This document shows positions 16,400 to 25,104 of a DNA stretch of 64,000 bases, piece by piece. The notes beneath the pieces are model-generated. The model was not told where the DNA came from, made no database searches, and saw nothing but the letters and a program-made list of their open reading frames with translations. Positions within the stretch are counted from its first letter, which is position 1. The number at the start of each line of letters is the position of its first letter. Source of the DNA: Anaerosolibacter carboniphilus (lineage in GTDB: Bacteria > Bacillota > Clostridia > Peptostreptococcales > Thermotaleaceae); contig NZ_JACHEN010000002.1 in NCBI RefSeq assembly GCF_014205875.1, forward strand, positions 126,485 to 190,484, written 5' to 3'. The position numbers were made by a program, and so were the translations under genes.

Positions 16400-17434
16400 T
16401 TATTGCTCTACAACGATCTTCTTCCTGGATAGCTCTATCCTCCTACTCTTTATATATCTATAAATCATTGTCCCTAGAAAACCGCCCATTACGCCTCCTA
16501 CCGCAGCAAAACCTAGGGCCATCACTACTTTCAACGGTGAATTAAATCCAAAGGGCGCCAGTAACCCAGGAATGGGTGAGGCTGTTCCTGGTGCATTGTT
16601 GATGATTCTAAAATATGCTGCTGCGATACCCGCCAAACCACCACCAATAAAATCAGAAAAGTATATAGGAAACGCGTTTTTCGTAACAATATCTGCCTGT
16701 GTGAGAGGTTCTAGCATCACTGCAATCACATTACTGGAATCTCCTATTTTCAGTTTCTTAAAGACAACACCATTGGTAAACGCTCCCCCAAAGCTGGCAA
16801 TGGCAGCTATTCCCATGGCTAACCCCTGTAATCCCAGCATTGCCGTTAGTGCCATAGAGCTCAACGGAGATGTGCATATCACCTTAATAATTCCGCCTAG
16901 CAAAAATCCCATGATATAAGGAGATTGATCCGCTGCCACAGCAATCATATTCCCTATACTTAAAAGTGTATTATTCACGATCGGTGTAACCATCACTGCA
17001 ATCCATCTGGAGACTGGAGCAATAATGAGCGCTCCTGCAATGATATCTACCCCTTTCAGAAGCTTTTTTTCTAATATAGGTCCAAACAGTCCTACCATGT
17101 ATCCTGCCACAAATCCTGGCAATATGCCCACCTTTGCTACTGCTGCACCTGCCACTACGGCATAAACGGGATTTACACCCATATGGATTGCTACAAGAAT
17201 TGTCGCAATCGGCCCCCCCATGCTCCCTGAAGCATTGCCCACCTCTCCTAAGAATTGAAAGTGTAGAAAATCTCCGCTGATATATTTATGGATGGCTTCT
17301 ACTAAAAATGTCGCGACTGCAGCACCCGCAAGGCCAGACATTGCTCTATCTCCTTTTGGTGCCTTCAAGCTAAATCCTGAAAATACAATCAATACCAACA
17401 ACAATAAGCCCATTCCTTTTACAATCTCTAACAT
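16400..17434 (-). CDS. PTS_EIIC_2-type membrane transporter under glycine riboswitch
   Basis: About 344 residues with roughly ten hydrophobic segments rich in glycine and alanine, recognisable as the stand-alone PTS EIIC_2 family (GGPIATILVAIHMGVNP, then FLLGGIIKVICTSPLSSMAL). No IIA or IIB domain is present or encoded nearby, so sugar phosphorylation is doubtful. The start at 17434 uses a GGAGGG site; a longer frame upstream runs into the terminator hairpin. A tandem glycine riboswitch directly upstream suggests that glycine, or a related amino acid or one-carbon compound, is its physiological signal and possibly its substrate. Confidence 0.85.
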   Translation of the reverse strand: MLEIVKGMGLLLLVLIVFSGFSLKAPKGDRAMSGLAGAAVATFLVEAIHKYISGDFLHFQFLGEVGNASGSMGGPIATILVAIHMGVNPVYAVVAGAAVAKVGILPGFVAGYMVGLFGPILEKKLLKGVDIIAGALIIAPVSRWIAVMVTPIVNNTLLSIGNMIAVAADQSPYIMGFLLGGIIKVICTSPLSSMALTAMLGLQGLAMGIAAIASFGGAFTNGVVFKKLKIGDSSNVIAVMLEPLTQADIVTKNAFPIYFSDFIGGGLAGIAAAYFRIINNAPGTASPIPGLLAPFGFNSPLKVVMALGFAAVGGVMGGFLGTMIYRYIKSRRIELSRKKIVVEQ

Positions 17435-17478
17435 TACAATCCCTCCAATAGAATATTCATAATAAATTCCCAAGATAT

Positions 17479-17544
17479 GGGCAAAAAAGGACAGGGAGTA
17501 AAGCAGCATAGAAAATTCTATGCTGCTTTACTCCCTGTCCTTTT
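17479..17544 (-). terminator. Riboswitch-controlled terminator (expression platform)
   Basis: A 29-base perfect inverted repeat (17485-17513 with 17516-17544) and a T6 run on the minus strand form a very strong terminator. Its 5' arm starts with AAAAGGACAGGG, which is also the 3' strand of the second glycine aptamer. Aptamer closure and terminator formation are therefore mutually exclusive. Confidence 0.9.
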
Positions 17545-17714
17545 ATCTGAAAGCTTCCTTACGCCGTAAGTTACTCCTTCGATGTCCCGTTCTTTGGATC
17601 TCTCCAGGGTTGTGTCAAATCATTGTATTATTACCTGAAAGTTTCAAAATAGATTATGCGCAAAATCTATTTCTTGCTTCTACGGTCATCCCTCTAGAAT
17701 ATCTCCAATGATTC
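17528..17714 (-). promoter_or_regulatory. Tandem glycine riboswitch
   Basis: Aptamer 1 (about 17619-17714) shows GGAGAT, CCGTAGAAGCAAG, a P3 hairpin (AAATAGATT / AATCTATTT) and AACTTTCAGGTAATAATACA; its P1 pairs AATCATTG with CAATGATT. Aptamer 2 (about 17528-17612) shows GGAGAG, ATCGAAGGAGTAA, a CTTACGGCGTAAG hairpin and CTTTCAGATAAAAGGACAG; its P1 pairs CCCTG with CAGGG. These are the conserved blocks of the glycine riboswitch, in the usual two-aptamer layout. Glycine binding should block the adjacent terminator and switch the PTS_EIIC_2 gene on. Confidence 0.92.
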
Positions 17715-17763
17715 TCAACCACCTATTCAGTTGTTTCTTTTCTCAAACAGAAAAAGAAGATTT

Positions 17764-17840
17764 TGGTACTCCATCAGGGATTCGAACCCTGGACCCCCTG
17801 ATTAAGAGTCAGGTGCTCTAGCCAGCTGAGCTAATGGAGT
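17764..17840 (-). tRNA. tRNA-Lys (anticodon CTT)
   Basis: A complete cloverleaf on the minus strand. The acceptor stem is ACTCCAT/ATGGAGT, the D arm contains GCTCAGCTGGCTAGAGC, the anticodon stem is CCTGA/TCAGG with loop CTCTTAA, and the T arm contains GGTTCGAATCC. The 3' CCA is encoded. Confidence 0.97.
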
Positions 17841-17865
17841 ACAACTATATATTTCTTATATGATC

Positions 17866-17894
17866 ATATTACTCTTTAAAAACTTTTTCGTCCA
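17866..17894 (-). promoter_or_regulatory. Candidate promoter of tRNA-Lys
   Basis: TGGACG, a 17-base spacer and TAATAT lie about 26 bases before the tRNA 5' end. No comparable promoter is seen between the tRNA and the riboswitch 50 bases further on. Confidence 0.4.
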
Positions 17895-17962
17895 TATAAT
17901 TAAATTTTTTCTATCATTCTATTTTCTCTATAGATTTTTTTGATTCTTCCTGAAAAGATACG

Positions 17963-19642
17963 CTATGCTTCGACCATCTTTTTCTTCTCAACAATCTTCT
18001 TAAAACCAGAAATCGCCACCATGAAACCGAGACCAACCAGAAGTACTGCAAATACAAGCTGCAGTCCATCACTCTGAATTACAAAGTCATTGCTAACAAA
18101 CAACTTATTGTAAATTTTAAAGATTGTTTGGCCAAGGGCTGTAAATGTTACTGCAAGCATGATGACCATTGGCGCCCATAGCATAAAGCCTTTACGATTT
18201 GTCTTTTTTAGGAATACTGCCAATGCAATTAATGCAAGGGCAGAAAGCAGCTGATTTGCTGACCCGAACAAAGGCCAAATATTTTGATATCCCACCACTG
18301 CAAGCAAATATCCTAGGAATAAAGTAATCGCCGTTGCAAAATATTTATTGGTGAATACTGTATACACAATAGACTTATTTTTTTCATCGATTTCATCATC
18401 CAAAAACAATTCTTGGAAGGAAAGGCGTCCTACTCGAGCCACAGAATCCAGCGATGTTAATGCAAAGGCAGACACTGCAAGGGTAATGATTGTAAAAGTC
18501 GCCGTTTCTGGAAGGCCTAGAACACTGAGGAACCCAGAAATCGCTTGCGCAAAAATGGTTGGTGGCGTACCCTGTGGAAGTTTTCCCCCTACTGCCAATG
18601 CACCTACAGTAATTAACGCAATTACAGCAAGTACACATTCAAGCAACATCGCTCCAAAAGAAATAGGCAGCATGTCCTTTTCATTTTGAATTTGTTTAGA
18701 ACTTGTTCCCGATGCAACCAATGCATGGAAGCCTGAAACTGCACCACATGCAATCGTGACAAACAATACAGGAAACATCATTTGCCCGTTTACATTAAAT
18801 CCTGAAAATGCAGGAAGATGGATTGTCGGATTCGCAACAATTACTCCTACAACTGCACAAGCCATCATAGCAACCAATAAGAAAGAATTTAAATAATCCC
18901 TTGGTTGAAGCAATGCCCACACAGGGGTAACGGATGCAACGAATACATACGCAAATACAAAATAGAGCCATGCAGTTTTAACAACATATATTGGGAAAGC
19001 CAATCCCAGTACAATGGAAGCAACTAAAAGTCCAATCCCTACAATATTGGCAACTAAAGAAGATGGCTTCTTGTAGTAGGTAAAAAGTCCAAAGGTCACT
19101 GCAGCTACAATGAACAACAGGGATGTTGTGGCAGTCGATCCATTTGCTACGTTCAATGCCCCTTCAGCAGTAAAACCATTAAAGGTACCTGCAACGATAT
19201 CTGCAAAAGCAGCAACAACCAGAATAGAGAATAACCATACAAAAAGTAGGAAAAGTCTCTTACCTGTTTTACCAATATAGAGTTCAATGATATATCCTAC
19301 ACTACGTCCTTTGTTTTTAACGGAAGCATACATTGCTGCAAAATCCTGTACTGCCCCAAAGAAAATTCCTCCAATAAGAATCCATAAAAGCACGGGAACC
19401 CAGCCAAACATTGCGGCAATAATTGGTCCATTAATCGGCCCTGCCCCTGCAATCGATGCAAACTGATGACCAAACACGACGCCAGATTTTGCCGGTACAT
19501 AATCTACACCATCCTGCATCTCATATGCAGGAGTTTTTGCATTGGGATCAATCCCCCAGGTTTTTGCAAGCCATCTACCATAGGTAAGATATGCTCCGCC
19601 TAAAATAATAATTGCCATTACCATCATTACTACACCATTCAT
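17963..19642 (-). CDS. cstA: CstA family carbon-starvation / pyruvate or peptide transporter
   Basis: The 559-residue membrane protein has about 15 hydrophobic helices. It carries the CstA hallmarks VVFGHQFASIAGAGPI near residue 55 and FGAVQDFAAMYASVKNKGRS after it, plus FHALVASGTSSKQI in the middle. CstA proteins take up pyruvate or peptides, usually during carbon limitation. At about 560 residues it is the short Gram-positive form. GAAAGGAG precedes the ATG. A T-box leader upstream implies amino-acid-starvation control instead of, or in addition to, carbon control. Confidence 0.93.
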   Translation of the reverse strand: MNGVVMMVMAIIILGGAYLTYGRWLAKTWGIDPNAKTPAYEMQDGVDYVPAKSGVVFGHQFASIAGAGPINGPIIAAMFGWVPVLLWILIGGIFFGAVQDFAAMYASVKNKGRSVGYIIELYIGKTGKRLFLLFVWLFSILVVAAFADIVAGTFNGFTAEGALNVANGSTATTSLLFIVAAVTFGLFTYYKKPSSLVANIVGIGLLVASIVLGLAFPIYVVKTAWLYFVFAYVFVASVTPVWALLQPRDYLNSFLLVAMMACAVVGVIVANPTIHLPAFSGFNVNGQMMFPVLFVTIACGAVSGFHALVASGTSSKQIQNEKDMLPISFGAMLLECVLAVIALITVGALAVGGKLPQGTPPTIFAQAISGFLSVLGLPETATFTIITLAVSAFALTSLDSVARVGRLSFQELFLDDEIDEKNKSIVYTVFTNKYFATAITLFLGYLLAVVGYQNIWPLFGSANQLLSALALIALAVFLKKTNRKGFMLWAPMVIMLAVTFTALGQTIFKIYNKLFVSNDFVIQSDGLQLVFAVLLVGLGFMVAISGFKKIVEKKKMVEA

Positions 19643-19725
19643 TTAACTTTCTCTCCTTTCAAAATTTTTGTTAAGATTGTGACGGAACCGTCCACATTTT
19701 CAACAGAAGACCGAAAAAAAGCAAT

Positions 19726-20019
19726 AAAAAAACCTTCATCTCCTAAAAAATAAGAGACGAAGGCTATGCTCCGCGTTACCACTCTTGTTGTTGTAAAACA
19801 ACCCCTCTATCATATCTTACAAGCGTTAAAAACTTGTGCAATACGTTTCTTTTTAACGGTAGAAAACCGGTCGCACCTAATTGGCCATTGCCTTTCAGCT
19901 AACTGCTCACAGGGGATATAAATTTTGGAATTCACATCGTCTCCCACCACCCGACGACTCTCTGGAATGAATCGATCAAAATTACTGTTCCTGTTCTTCG
20001 CATTTTTCGTCTTCTGTTG
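19726..20019 (-). promoter_or_regulatory. T-box leader upstream of cstA
   Basis: The minus strand carries the diagnostic T-box AAGAGTGGTAACGCGGA at 19769-19785. A terminator follows (CCTTCGTCTC / GGAGATGAAGG, T7; 19726-19763). Upstream is a large Stem I with the AGTA loop-E sequence, an apical GGGTGGTGGGAGACGATG region and a CCTGTGAGC closing strand. In the specifier loop the 3' strand reads TTATATCC, so the codon is TAT (Tyr) or ATC (Ile); I cannot decide which. The TGGT of the T-box would pair with an ACCA tRNA end, which fits both. Uncharged tRNA should allow cstA transcription. Confidence 0.88.
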
Positions 20020-20025
20020 ACATTT

Positions 20026-20054
20026 ATTTTACCACCCTCAAAAACCATTGTCAA
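20026..20054 (-). promoter_or_regulatory. Promoter of the cstA T-box leader
   Basis: TTGACA (20049-20054), a 17-base spacer and TAAAAT (20026-20031) read on the minus strand, placing the start near 20019, just before Stem I. The rest of 20055-20181 holds nothing I recognise. Confidence 0.8.
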
Positions 20055-20181
20055 CAATATTCAAAAAAAACAGACAATAAAATTTTAACCAATATTATCC
20101 TTACTCTCCTGAATTCGTTTAATCGTTTTTTACTTAATTCATCCGTCCCACTTGCACCTACAATGATTTTTCGATAAAAAA

Positions 20182-20700
20182 CTAATATTTTTCGTAATGC
20201 ACTATTTCCTGCAACGATTTTCTCGCTGTATTGTGTCTATCAGGAGATGCCTTCTCTCCCGCCGGATATCCTATGGCTAAAATATTTACTGCTTCAATAT
20301 GCTCAGGCAAACCAAATTCTGCTCTCAAAATTTCAGGGTTAAAGTGGCAGATCCACACCGTTCCTAGCCCTAGTTCAGCTGCTTGCAGCATCATGTGGTC
20401 TGTTACAATACTCACATCAATATCTAATACGTCCTTCCCATCAAAGGAGCGCTTCCATGATACGTTGTGATCACCACATACGATAATTGCAAGGGGAGCT
20501 CCATATGCATTGGCACATTTTTTCAGTTTGTCTAATCCCTCTTGAGTTTCCACAACAATCAGGCTATGGGGTTGAAAATTTGCCGCTGTTGGCGCAACTC
20601 TTCCTGCTTCAAGTATCTTACTTAACTTCTCTTCTTCTACTTTTCTTGTGTCATACTTACGCACTGAATAACGACTCTTTGCTAATTCAAGGAATTCCAT
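20182..20700 (-). CDS. Nitroreductase family protein
   Basis: The 172-residue protein has the FMN-binding opening SRYSVRKYD, the APTAANFQPHSLIVVE segment, MLQAAELGLGTVWICHFNP and the closing ILAIGYPAGE. It probably reduces nitro or quinone compounds with NAD(P)H as a flavin-bound dimer. It is short but complete for the clostridial branch. AAGGAGAG precedes the ATG. Monocistronic; substrate unknown. Confidence 0.9.
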   Translation of the reverse strand: MEFLELAKSRYSVRKYDTRKVEEEKLSKILEAGRVAPTAANFQPHSLIVVETQEGLDKLKKCANAYGAPLAIIVCGDHNVSWKRSFDGKDVLDIDVSIVTDHMMLQAAELGLGTVWICHFNPEILRAEFGLPEHIEAVNILAIGYPAGEKASPDRHNTARKSLQEIVHYEKY

Positions 20701-20886
20701 TATTATACTCTCCTTCCATATTCATCTATATGGGTATCATATATAAACCCGCTTATTTTATCAAGTACGCACTATTTTGTAATATAGTACCAAAAAGTAT
20801 ACTGTTTTAAGCAGACGAAATGCCCTAGTGGTTTATGTACACTCTATTTTCATTAATAAAATACTGTATTTATATATTTCCACGAA

Positions 20887-21411
20887 TTACCTTCTTTTTT
20901 CCTCAATCTCATCTAATGCTTCTACATACGCCTCCATCGTCTTCTCATCAAAACATACCATAACAACTTTATCTATGCTGCTGTTTCCGTTCAAAAATCT
21001 AAATATCTCTCCCAAAGCAATTTTTGCTGCACGTCTTACAGGAAATCGGTACACACCTGTACTAATCGATGGAAAAGCAATTGTTTTTATCCCATTCTCT
21101 ATTGCAAGCTCCAAGGAATTTCGATAACATGCTGCAAGAAGCTGGTCTTCATTATCATTTCCACCATGCCAGACCGGGCCTACCGTATGGATGACATACT
21201 TTGCAGGCAGATTATACCCTTTTGTAATCTTTGCCCTTCCAGTTTCGCAGCCATTCAATTTGCGGCATTCCTCGAGAAGTTCCGAACCTGCAGCCCGGTG
21301 TATGGCACCGTCTACGCCTCCACCGCCGAGGAGCGTATTGTTTGCGGCATTTACAATAGCATCCGCTTTAATTTTTGTTATATCATCCAAAATTATATGC
21401 ATACGTCCCAT
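20887..21411 (-). CDS. Macrodomain ADP-ribose hydrolase (YmdB-like)
   Basis: The 174-residue single macrodomain shows [20 protein letters not shown] (catalytic Asn and Asp loop), HTVGPVW and [10 protein letters not shown], the full set of ADP-ribose-binding motifs. Related enzymes remove O-acetyl-ADP-ribose or mono-ADP-ribose from proteins. GGGAAGG precedes the ATG. No sirtuin or ADP-ribosyltransferase gene is adjacent, so it is probably a housekeeping repair enzyme. Confidence 0.92.
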   Translation of the reverse strand: MGRMHIILDDITKIKADAIVNAANNTLLGGGGVDGAIHRAAGSELLEECRKLNGCETGRAKITKGYNLPAKYVIHTVGPVWHGGNDNEDQLLAACYRNSLELAIENGIKTIAFPSISTGVYRFPVRRAAKIALGEIFRFLNGNSSIDKVVMVCFDEKTMEAYVEALDEIEEKRR

Positions 21412-21516
21412 TGTTATTTCCTTCCCTTATCTTTTTATGACTATTATACAATATTTTCCTAAAAAATAGACTACCCCGACTTCAGTGCCGATTTATATCG
21501 TACAACTTTTAGTTTC

Positions 21517-22875
21517 TTAGAATAGCTGTTCTTTGATTTTCTGCAATTTGTGTATCTCCTCAAATATTATCCTTATTCCAGTTTTCATTTGATCCTTTGT
21601 AAGTTTCGAAATGCATATTCTAAAAGCATTTTCACTTCTATTATTCCCAATAAAAAAATAGTCAGCAGGAGAAATAAAGATATTTCTTTCCCTTAATCTT
21701 TTCTCTAAAATATTTATATTTATAGCATTTGACAGCTTTATCCAAACAAAAAATCCTGTTTCAGGAATTTTAAATTCTACCTCTGTCATGTTTAGATTCT
21801 CAACACATTCTCTGAAACAGTCCATTTTTTTTCGATATTCTAATTGAGCTTTTCGAATATGATGTTTATACATCCCGCTATTTATAAAAATTTCTAAGGC
21901 TCCCTGGGCCAATACGGAAGTATTTAGGTCATGACATCGTTTATGTTTTGAAAACTCCTTTCTCAACTTTTCATGTAGTACAACTGCGCCAATTCTGATT
22001 CCAGGCATAAATGCTTTTGAAAAACTCTTCACATAAATCGTTCTCTGGAATATATCATAATAATGGACAGGCAGTGCCTTTTTGTCCATATCAATATCTG
22101 CAAGGTAATCATCTTCAACAATATAGGTATCGTATTTCTCCGCCAACTGCACAATCTCTCTCTTTACTTTTTCTGAATAGCTCATTCCTAAAGGATTGTG
22201 CAATCTAGGAATTGTATAGAAAAACTTAATATCCTCATTTTTAAGAATCATTTCTAATTGATTCAAATCTATTCCCTCTTGATTTCTACTGATTCCAATC
22301 AACTTTATTCCGTTTAATGCTACAAGCTCCTGCATTAATCCATAGGTAGGTTGTTCCACTAAAATATTTCTCTTATTATTGGGAAAATGCATTTTGGCCA
22401 ATATGCTTAGGGCTTGCTGGGCTCCTGAAGTGATAAAAATATTATCGGCTGAAGTAAATATTTGATGCTCGCTGAAATGATTCAAAAGTGCTTTTCTTAA
22501 AGATTTCAAGCCCTGGGCATCTCCATAAGAAAATAAACTATCTTTATACAATTCTACTGCCCTGTTTATGCAATGATTAAATTCTTTATAAGGAAGCAAT
22601 TTGGGATCTGGCATTACTTCTGAAAAATCAATGCTGTCGTATTCATCATGATTCCCAGGATTCTTTTCTACTAAATAAAATCCTCCCTTGGGAATAGAAT
22701 ATATCTTATGATTCAATTCAAGCTCCTGATAAGCCCGTATTACAGTGGATTTATTGCAGCCATATTTTTCAGCCAAAAACCGAATGGAGGGCAGTCTATC
22801 TCCTTGGTTTACATGCTTTTCTGCGATAAGTCTTTCGATATACCCTATGATCAGTTCATATTTCTTTTTCATCAT
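21517..22875 (-). CDS. MocR-type regulator (GntR helix-turn-helix plus aminotransferase domain)
   Basis: The 452-residue protein has an N-terminal GntR winged helix (residues 5-72: PSIRFLAEKYGCNKSTVIRA) and a class I aminotransferase-like domain. The likely PLP lysine is in YVKSFSKAFMPGIRIGA. Such regulators sense PLP plus an amino compound. It is divergent from a class III aminotransferase and an EamA transporter across a repeat-rich promoter, so it most likely controls those two genes and itself. GAGGTGAG precedes the ATG. Confidence 0.92.
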   Translation of the reverse strand: MMKKKYELIIGYIERLIAEKHVNQGDRLPSIRFLAEKYGCNKSTVIRAYQELELNHKIYSIPKGGFYLVEKNPGNHDEYDSIDFSEVMPDPKLLPYKEFNHCINRAVELYKDSLFSYGDAQGLKSLRKALLNHFSEHQIFTSADNIFITSGAQQALSILAKMHFPNNKRNILVEQPTYGLMQELVALNGIKLIGISRNQEGIDLNQLEMILKNEDIKFFYTIPRLHNPLGMSYSEKVKREIVQLAEKYDTYIVEDDYLADIDMDKKALPVHYYDIFQRTIYVKSFSKAFMPGIRIGAVVLHEKLRKEFSKHKRCHDLNTSVLAQGALEIFINSGMYKHHIRKAQLEYRKKMDCFRECVENLNMTEVEFKIPETGFFVWIKLSNAININILEKRLRERNIFISPADYFFIGNNRSENAFRICISKLTKDQMKTGIRIIFEEIHKLQKIKEQLF

Positions 22876-22937
22876 CTCACCTCAGCATGATTATTTGAGC
22901 ACTTCTATGCCAATCGATTAAAAGGCATAGATGGTTC

Positions 22938-22979
22938 TATACCGGTACAGAGGTATTTCTTTGGCATTGTACCGTATAT
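22938..22979. promoter_or_regulatory. Probable MocR operator in the divergent promoter region
   Basis: Half-sites TATACCGGTACA (22938-22949) and TTGTACCGTATA (22967-22978) form an inverted repeat about 18 bases apart. GGTACA at 22944-22949 mirrors TGTACC at 22968-22973. A TATATAAT-like -10 box for the rightward genes lies just beyond. MocR proteins typically bind such paired sites. Confidence 0.55.
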
Positions 22980-23041
22980 TTCCAGTATATATAATTGAAT
23001 CATAATAGGAAATAAATTTGTTGCTGGAAAAGGAGGATTCT

Positions 23042-24226
23042 ATGAGTAATAAAAAATTAGAGCACATATTGAATTGTCACCCAATGATGAAGGCAGACAT
23101 CACAAAGGGTGAGAACACCTATCTATTCGATAGTTTCGGCAAAAAGATTATCGATTTTGAAGCTGGAATATGGTGTGCAGCGTTAGGCCATAGCCATCCA
23201 AGAGTCAATGCCGCTATGATTGAACAGATTAATAAAATCGTACATCTCCACCATAAGCTGACTTCTGACATTGCAGAAGCTTTGGCTGTAAATTTGCTTG
23301 AATTATTTCATTTCCAAGATGGGCGAGCTGTATTTTTGAGTTCTGGCAGTGAGGCTGTAGAATTATCCATACGACTTTCAAGGCTAATTTTACCCAATAA
23401 AAAAAACCTGACATTCTCTACCTCATATCTATCTGCCTTCTTCAACTCAGGAATTCCTCGTAATAAAGAACAGTGGGTTGAAATAGATTTTCTACAATGC
23501 AGCAACTGTCCAAACACAGAATGTACTATAGAATGCAATCTGCTCAACCGAATCGAATTCAGTAATATTTCAGCATTTATTCTAGAACCTGCCATGTGCG
23601 GAAGAGTTCTTTTCCCACCCTATAAACTGGTTAAATGTTTAGAAAAAGAAGTGAAGAATCATGGAGGTATGATCGTTGCAAATGAAGTTACGACGGGATT
23701 TGGAAGAACCGGAAAATGGTTTGGATATAATCACTACGATGTAGCACCAGATATAATAGCGCTAGGAAAATCCCTTGGCAATGGCTATCCAATCAGCGCT
23801 GTAGTCATGAGCCATGATGTTGCCTATCAGGTTGAAATAAAAAATTTTATCTATGCACAATCCCATCAAAATGATCCTCTTGGATGTGCTACTGCAAATG
23901 AAGTTCTCAATGTTTTTAAAGAGGATCAGATAATCGACCGTTCGATCCGCGTCGGAGAATTTTTTAAGGATTATTTATTGGAAATTCAGCAAACCTGCCC
24001 TGTCGTAAAAGATGTCAGGGGAAGAGGTCTTATGCTGGCAGTAGAACTAAGCATTGAAAATGCTGCAGAATGGATAGCTGAGAAGATGTTGAAAAAAGGC
24101 TATTTTATTGGAATTGTTCCCCAGGCAAATGTATTACGATTTTCTCCGGCATTGACGATCACAAAACACGATATCATCAGTATGTGTAAAGATCTTAAAT
24201 CTTTATTGAATGAGCTAAAAGTATAG
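23042..24226 (+). CDS. Class III PLP aminotransferase with a four-cysteine insert
   Basis: The start at 23042 follows an AGGAGG site. The 394-residue enzyme has the fold I hallmarks of acetylornithine/GABA aminotransferases: FEAGIWCAALGHSHPRV, SSGSEAVE for PLP phosphate binding, ANEVTTGFGRTGKWFG and the PLP lysine in ALGKSLGNGYPISAVV. Unusually, residues 153-165 read CSNCPNTECTIEC, a C-X2-C-X4-C-X3-C cluster that could bind zinc or iron-sulphur. Thirteen bases before an exporter gene and divergent from a MocR regulator, it probably transaminates a particular amine or amino acid that is then exported. Substrate not identifiable. Confidence 0.88.
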   Translation: MSNKKLEHILNCHPMMKADITKGENTYLFDSFGKKIIDFEAGIWCAALGHSHPRVNAAMIEQINKIVHLHHKLTSDIAEALAVNLLELFHFQDGRAVFLSSGSEAVELSIRLSRLILPNKKNLTFSTSYLSAFFNSGIPRNKEQWVEIDFLQCSNCPNTECTIECNLLNRIEFSNISAFILEPAMCGRVLFPPYKLVKCLEKEVKNHGGMIVANEVTTGFGRTGKWFGYNHYDVAPDIIALGKSLGNGYPISAVVMSHDVAYQVEIKNFIYAQSHQNDPLGCATANEVLNVFKEDQIIDRSIRVGEFFKDYLLEIQQTCPVVKDVRGRGLMLAVELSIENAAEWIAEKMLKKGYFIGIVPQANVLRFSPALTITKHDIISMCKDLKSLLNELKV

Positions 24227-24239
24227 GAGCGTACTCGTT

Positions 24240-25091
24240 ATGGATAAAAATCGAAAAAAAGCAATCAAATATATGATCATAGCATCAGTTCTATGGAGTA
24301 TTGGAGGACTATTTATTAAGCTTGTAGACTGGCATCCCATGGCAATCGCCGGTGGCCGCAGCGGTATTGCCGCAGTAGTTATGCTTTGCTATTTAAGAAA
24401 GCCTAATGTACGTACAAAGAAGCTTACGTTACTCGGTGCATCTGCCTATGCCGCCCTTCTGATATTGTTCGTGACCGCCAATAAACTGACCACTTCAGCC
24501 AATGCTATCCTATTACAATTCACCGCACCCATATGGGTGGCATTATTTTCACGCTGGTTTTTAAAGGAGAGGGTTCAAAAATCAGATTGGGCTGCTATCA
24601 TCGCGGTCATGTTAGGGATGGTCCTGTTTTTTATTGGTGACTTGCGTACAGGTCATATGCTAGGGAATCTTATTGCTGTATTGAGCGGTATTGCTATGGC
24701 TAGTATGATTATTCTTCTAAAGCTTCAGAATGAAGGTTCTCCAGTGGAAATAACATTATTAGGCAATATATTTACTTTTGTCATTGGTTTACCGTTTTTC
24801 TTCTCATCTATTCCAAGCTGGAGCAGTCTTTTTGCACTGCTAATATTAGGTATATTTCAGCTAGGGATTTCTTATATTTTATATACAGTTGCAATTCCAC
24901 ATGTATCAGCAATTGAGGCAATTTTGATTCCTGTCATTGAGCCTTTGCTCAATCCGATTTGGGTATTCTGGTTTACAAGGGAGCTGCCTGGACACCATGC
25001 GCTTTGGGGAGGTATGATTGTTATTCTTGCGATAACGATCAGAAGCATATATCAAGCAAGGAAAGACAGCCCTAGCTTGCAACAGAATTGA
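24240..25091 (+). CDS. EamA/DMT family transporter
   Basis: A 283-residue protein with ten membrane helices in two EamA repeats (residues about 8-138 and 145-275). The FTAPIWVALFSRWFLKERV and IPVIEPLLNPIWVFWFT motifs mark the end of each repeat. The family exports amino acids and metabolites. It is 13 bases downstream of the class III aminotransferase and has its own AGGAG site, so the two form one operon under the MocR regulator. Confidence 0.9.
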   Translation: MDKNRKKAIKYMIIASVLWSIGGLFIKLVDWHPMAIAGGRSGIAAVVMLCYLRKPNVRTKKLTLLGASAYAALLILFVTANKLTTSANAILLQFTAPIWVALFSRWFLKERVQKSDWAAIIAVMLGMVLFFIGDLRTGHMLGNLIAVLSGIAMASMIILLKLQNEGSPVEITLLGNIFTFVIGLPFFFSSIPSWSSLFALLILGIFQLGISYILYTVAIPHVSAIEAILIPVIEPLLNPIWVFWFTRELPGHHALWGGMIVILAITIRSIYQARKDSPSLQQN

Positions 25092-25104
25092 AGCTCATAT
25101 TTCA

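Noticed and set aside
17435..17509. N-terminal extension of the PTS_EIIC_2 protein
   Set aside because: It would be encoded by the riboswitch terminator hairpin; GGAGGG before the ATG at 17434 decides the start.
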